NCBI GenBank assembly: GCA_011526045.1
Contig: WYBE01000050.1
Span: forward strand, 1 to 64,000
Length of the DNA stretch: 64,000 nucleotides
Reading direction: 5' to 3'
Source: Nevskiales bacterium
Lineage (GTDB): Bacteria; Pseudomonadota; Gammaproteobacteria; Steroidobacterales; GCA-2729495
The notes under the pieces are model-generated. The model ran no database searches. It worked only from the letters and a program-made list of their open reading frames with translations, and had not been told where the DNA came from. Below are positions 60,654 through 64,000 of the stretch, one piece after another (the first letter of the stretch is position 1; each line of letters begins with the position of its first letter). The translations under genes were made by a program, and so were the position numbers.

Positions 60654-61823
60654 ATGGAACACCCCTCCACGTTCGCAGGTTGCAGGGAAGCCGACCAGGA
60701 CTGGTACGACCTCTTTTCGCGCGGCGCGCGCGACTGGCTGCGTCACAACGAGAAAGTGCGCCGCGCAGTGCGCGACAAGCTGCCCGAGGTGCTCGCCAAT
60801 GCCGACGTGCTCGGTGGTGACCGCAGCCGCACGGTCAAGGTGCCCGTACGCTTCCTCGAGCATTGCCGTTTCCGCCTGCGTGACGCCGACGAGATGCTCG
60901 GCGCCGGCCAGGGCGACGTCAAGCCGGGTGACCAGCTTGCCGCTCCCGGCCAGCAGCAGGGTGACGACCAGGGCGAGGGCGGCAACAACGAGGGCGGGGT
61001 CCAGCTGCTCCTCGAGCTGAAGATCGACGACATCGTCGAGTGGCTGTGGGAGGAACTGCAGCTGCCCAACCTGCAGTCGAAAACCGGCGCTACGCAGGAC
61101 GACGACTACAGGCGCGAGGGTTGGAGCCGGCGCGGTGTGCGATCCCGCCTCGACCGGCGGCGCTCGCTCAAGGAAAGCCTGAAACGACGTGCCGTGGACC
61201 CGGACGGGCCCGCGTTCACGGACGAGGACCTGCGTTTCCGCCAGCTCGTTATGCGCCGCCAACCAGCCACGCAGGCGGTGGTGTTCTTCGCCATGGACGT
61301 GTCCTCCAGCATGCGTGATCGCGATCGCCAGCTGGCCAAGACATTCTTCTTCTGGGTGGTCGAGGGCCTGCGCCGGCAATACGCGCGACTCGAACTGGTG
61401 TTCATCGCCCACACCGTCAAGGCGTGGGAGTTCGACGAGAGCGAGTTCTTCCAGGTGCGCGGTTCGGGCGGCACGGTTGCCTCGTCCGCATTCAGCCTGG
61501 TCCGCGACACGATTGCCGGCCGCTACGACCCTGCGCGCTACAACATCTATCTCTTCTACGGATCGGACGGCGAGAACTTCAAGGACGATCACGAGGCCGC
61601 CGAGGCAAGCCTGCGCGAGATTGCGACGCTCGCGAGCTTTGTCGGCTACGTGGAAACGCCTGCGACGGAAGAACGCGCGCTCGACAGCGAGACCGGCGGG
61701 ATCTTCAGGACGGTTGCCGACGAGGGTCGCGCGGTCGGGTCCTACGCGCTGACCACCAACGAGTCGGTATGGGACGCAATCCGCGCCTTCTTCCGCGAGC
61801 ACGTTGCCGCGGAGGCCGGCTGA
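60654..61823 (+). CDS. yeaH: YeaH/YhbH-family protein (DUF444)
   Basis: A 389-residue protein with a basic N-terminus, a Gly/Asp/Gln-rich linker (about residues 90-120) and a C-terminal von Willebrand A-like domain whose MIDAS-type motif is FAMDVSSSMRDRDR. DUF444 proteins partner with PrkA, probably as adaptors or substrates. The gene is 51 bases after prkA. Confidence 0.93.
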   Translation: MEHPSTFAGCREADQDWYDLFSRGARDWLRHNEKVRRAVRDKLPEVLANADVLGGDRSRTVKVPVRFLEHCRFRLRDADEMLGAGQGDVKPGDQLAAPGQQQGDDQGEGGNNEGGVQLLLELKIDDIVEWLWEELQLPNLQSKTGATQDDDYRREGWSRRGVRSRLDRRRSLKESLKRRAVDPDGPAFTDEDLRFRQLVMRRQPATQAVVFFAMDVSSSMRDRDRQLAKTFFFWVVEGLRRQYARLELVFIAHTVKAWEFDESEFFQVRGSGGTVASSAFSLVRDTIAGRYDPARYNIYLFYGSDGENFKDDHEAAEASLREIATLASFVGYVETPATEERALDSETGGIFRTVADEGRAVGSYALTTNESVWDAIRAFFREHVAAEAG

Positions 61824-61847
61824 GGCGGGCGCCGCCGGAGTTCACGG

Positions 61848-63215
61848 ATGGCAGGCACGATAGAAACATACGGGCGCAAGATCGAGGACCTGGCACGCGC
61901 GCAGGGCCTGGATTTCTACCCGGTGCAGTTCGAGGAAGTGCCCGACAGCTTCATGATGGAGGTGGCGGTGTACGGCCTGCCGGTGCGCATGCCGCACTGG
62001 TCGTTCGGCGTGCGCTACATCTACCAGCTCATTCAGCACCGCATGGGGCATTCGCGGCTGTTCGAGGTGGTCTTCCCGGGTAACCCGGGCCGCGCCTACC
62101 TGGCGAAGGGCAACAGCGTGCAGGAGAACACGCTGGTCGTCGCGCACGTGCTCGGCCACGCCGATTTCTCGAAGCACAACGAACTCTTCCGCCGCAGCCA
62201 GCAGGAAGTCGGCTACCGCATCGTGGACCAGGCGGCGGGCCATGCGCGCCAGATCGCCGCGGCCATGGAAGAACACGGCCAGGAGCGCGTCGAGCAGATC
62301 CTGGATGCAGCCCTGGCGCTCGAGGCGCATATCGACGCGTTCAAGGGTCTGCGCCGCGAGCGGTATCCGGAGTTCGTCGAGGAACAGCTCATCGACGACG
62401 ATACCTTCCGCCAGCGTTTTCACCGGTTGCCCGGCGACGAGCGGCCGGCACCGCAGCACGAGCCGAAAAAGCGGGCGAGCCTCCCGCTGCAGCCGGAGCG
62501 CGACCTGCTGTGGTTCATCGCCCAGTACGCGCCGGATCTGGAGGGCTGGGAGCGCGACATCTTCCTCGCCGTGCGCGAGGAGTCGTTCTACTTCTACCCG
62601 GTGTTTGCCTGCCAGATCATGAACGAGGGCTGGGCGTCGTACTGGCACGCGCGGCTGTTGCGCGAGGCGGACTTCATCCCGCAGAACGAGTATCTCGACG
62701 CCATCAAGACCCATTCCGACGTGGTGCGACCGCATGCGGCTGACCGGCAGGCTTCGCTGTCTATCAACCCGTACCACCTGGGCTTCTGCATGTGGGAAAG
62801 CATCATCGACAACCTGGGAATGGAAAAGGCGATGCAGATCCGCGCCCAGGACGACGATTTCGGCTTCATCCGCAATTATCTGACCGCGGAGCTTGCCGAG
62901 GAACTGAAACTGTTCCGCTACAAGGCGTCAAACGACGGTGCGGTGGAAGTGGTCGACCGGGAAATCAACGCGCTGCGCGACGCGATCCTGGCGCCGAAGT
63001 ACAGCTTCGGGGCGCCGGCGATCGCGGTCAGGCACGTCGAAGCAGACGGGACGCTGCACCTCGTGCACGAGCACGGGACCGACGGACGCGGACTCGACTT
63101 CAAGCGCTCGGAAAAGGTGCTCGATTACCTGCACCGCGTCTGGCGCCGACCGGTGAAGCTCGACACGGTGGATGCCCGTGGCGAGGGGCGCACCCTCAGG
63201 ACGCCGGCGGAGTAA
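61848..63215 (+). CDS. SpoVR family protein
   Basis: A 455-residue protein of the SpoVR/YcgB family. The characteristic ARAYLAKGNSVQENTLVVAHVLGH-type block is seen in outline, along with the EGWASYWH motif and HADFSKHN. The molecular function is unknown; the family is tied to sporulation in Bacillus and stress in Gram-negatives. It follows yeaH after 24 bases and completes the three-gene stress module. Confidence 0.92.
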   Translation: MAGTIETYGRKIEDLARAQGLDFYPVQFEEVPDSFMMEVAVYGLPVRMPHWSFGVRYIYQLIQHRMGHSRLFEVVFPGNPGRAYLAKGNSVQENTLVVAHVLGHADFSKHNELFRRSQQEVGYRIVDQAAGHARQIAAAMEEHGQERVEQILDAALALEAHIDAFKGLRRERYPEFVEEQLIDDDTFRQRFHRLPGDERPAPQHEPKKRASLPLQPERDLLWFIAQYAPDLEGWERDIFLAVREESFYFYPVFACQIMNEGWASYWHARLLREADFIPQNEYLDAIKTHSDVVRPHAADRQASLSINPYHLGFCMWESIIDNLGMEKAMQIRAQDDDFGFIRNYLTAELAEELKLFRYKASNDGAVEVVDREINALRDAILAPKYSFGAPAIAVRHVEADGTLHLVHEHGTDGRGLDFKRSEKVLDYLHRVWRRPVKLDTVDARGEGRTLRTPAE

Positions 63216-63318
63216 CGCCTGATCACCGTGCCGCCGGCGGTTCGCGGCGCGCATCGTGCTAGCATCAGACGGTCACCCCGCATCCCGCCCTTGCCCGCGG
63301 GTGCAAAGGAGCCGTGCC

Positions 63319-64000
63319 ATGTTGCGTCGATTCCTGTCCGCCGCCCTGGCCGGCGTTCTGCTCTGCGCCAGTGCTGTTGCCACCGAGCGGCTCTCGCCCG
63401 CGCTGATCGTCGCCGAGGCGCATCGCGCCGCCGGCGGCGAAGCGTGGCTGAAGGCCGGCACCAATGTCATGCGCGGCCACGCGACGTTGTGCCGCGACGG
63501 CAAGGTCGGTGCCTGCATGGAGGCTACCCGTTACGAAATGTACCGCGTCTATCCGGTGGAGCTTGCGAAGGCGCATGCCGGCAGCGGCAAGTTCAGGCTC
63601 GATGCCTACGCGGGTGACCGGTTGCTGTTCCAGACGGCGTACGACGGCGAGCGCTCCTACGACCAGAAAGGCCCGGTGGCCGGGGAGCGCGCGGCGAGCG
63701 ACGAGGGCGCAGGTTTCGGATTCAGCGCGATCCGTTTCGCGCTCGAGAAGGGCTTCACGCTGGAGGCGCTGATGGACGACCAGGTGGAAGGTCATCCCAG
63801 CTACTTCATCCGCGTGACCGACCCTGCGGGGCAGACGACCGTCTTCGGCATCGACCAGAAGGATTTCAGCATCCGCTCGGCAGCGTGGCAGACCACGCGC
63901 GGCTGGCACCGGCGCATCTACTCCGATTTCTATCGCGTGGGCAAGTTCCTGCAGCCAGGGCGCGTGCGTCACTACTACGACGGAGTGAAAAGCGTGGACA
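63319..64000 (+). CDS. Exported protein, partial (runs off the window)
   Basis: At least 227 residues, no stop before the window end. ATG 63319 has an AAGGAG site at ideal spacing, and a cleavable signal (ALAGVLLCASAVA) follows. The mature part has mixed beta strands (GERSYDQKG, GHPSYFIRVTDPAG) reminiscent of outer-membrane lipoprotein-sorting-like periplasmic carriers, but I do not assign a family. A TAGCAT -10-like element is at 63260-63265. It is probably separate from the prkA operon. Confidence 0.75.
   Translation, partial: MLRRFLSAALAGVLLCASAVATERLSPALIVAEAHRAAGGEAWLKAGTNVMRGHATLCRDGKVGACMEATRYEMYRVYPVELAKAHAGSGKFRLDAYAGDRLLFQTAYDGERSYDQKGPVAGERAASDEGAGFGFSAIRFALEKGFTLEALMDDQVEGHPSYFIRVTDPAGQTTVFGIDQKDFSIRSAAWQTTRGWHRRIYSDFYRVGKFLQPGRVRHYYDGVKSVD

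Overview
The window is GC-rich DNA with short intergenic gaps, many ATGA-type gene overlaps and a gene repertoire typical of Gammaproteobacteria: PrkA-YeaH-SpoVR, MsrPQ, SohB, PotFGHI, GlnK-AmtB, and HD-GYP and EAL proteins. Family or genus cannot be fixed from the sequence alone. I see no rRNA, tRNA, CRISPR array, integrase or complete IS; this is mostly chromosomal core with a few unusual islands.

Layout: 0.3-3.2 kb, a minus-strand cluster of three exported proteins of unknown function behind a 22-bp perfect palindrome. 3.6-8.4 kb, lipA-sohB, an M48 protease, an L,D-transpeptidase and a rhomboid protease. 8.4-11.5 kb, an orphan contractile-tail sheath homologue followed by two unknown genes behind a CRP-like promoter. 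11.6-24.2 kb, a lipoprotein methyltransferase, ilvA, a GldA/GldF/GldG/DUF4340 ABC module, an M16 peptidase, proline iminopeptidase and dihydroorotase. 24.2-31.3 kb, a membrane-anchored NAD(P)-binding protein, a TorF-type porin, potFGHI polyamine uptake, a small palindromic element and a nitrilase-fold protein that lacks its catalytic Cys. 31.5-36.3 kb, a 2-oxoacid:acceptor oxidoreductase operon with its own FAD/Fe-S partner.

36.7-39.4 kb holds the most interesting locus. A PAS-PAS-AAA+ sigma54 activator is read rightwards. Divergently, a near-consensus sigma54 promoter preceded by two identical dyad operators reads into a 55-residue membrane peptide. Its 3' region folds into four hairpins, three with C-rich loops (one carrying CCTCC, the anti-Shine-Dalgarno sequence), and ends in an intrinsic terminator. 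The layout suggests a sigma54-controlled small protein plus regulatory RNA.

39.4-64 kb: a CDP-alcohol phosphatidyltransferase and HAD phosphatase, PBP4-type dacB, glnK-amtB, methionine-sulfoxide repair genes (msrPQ, msrA), an orphan TRAP binding protein, an HD-GYP plus EAL operon behind a second CRP-like promoter, a MacAB-like exporter with two permeases, and prkA-yeaH-spoVR behind a third CRP-like site. The last gene runs off the window end. The three TGTGA-N6-TCACA-type sites suggest one CRP/Clp/Vfr-like regulator linking the unknown pair next to the sheath gene, c-di-GMP breakdown and the PrkA stress module.
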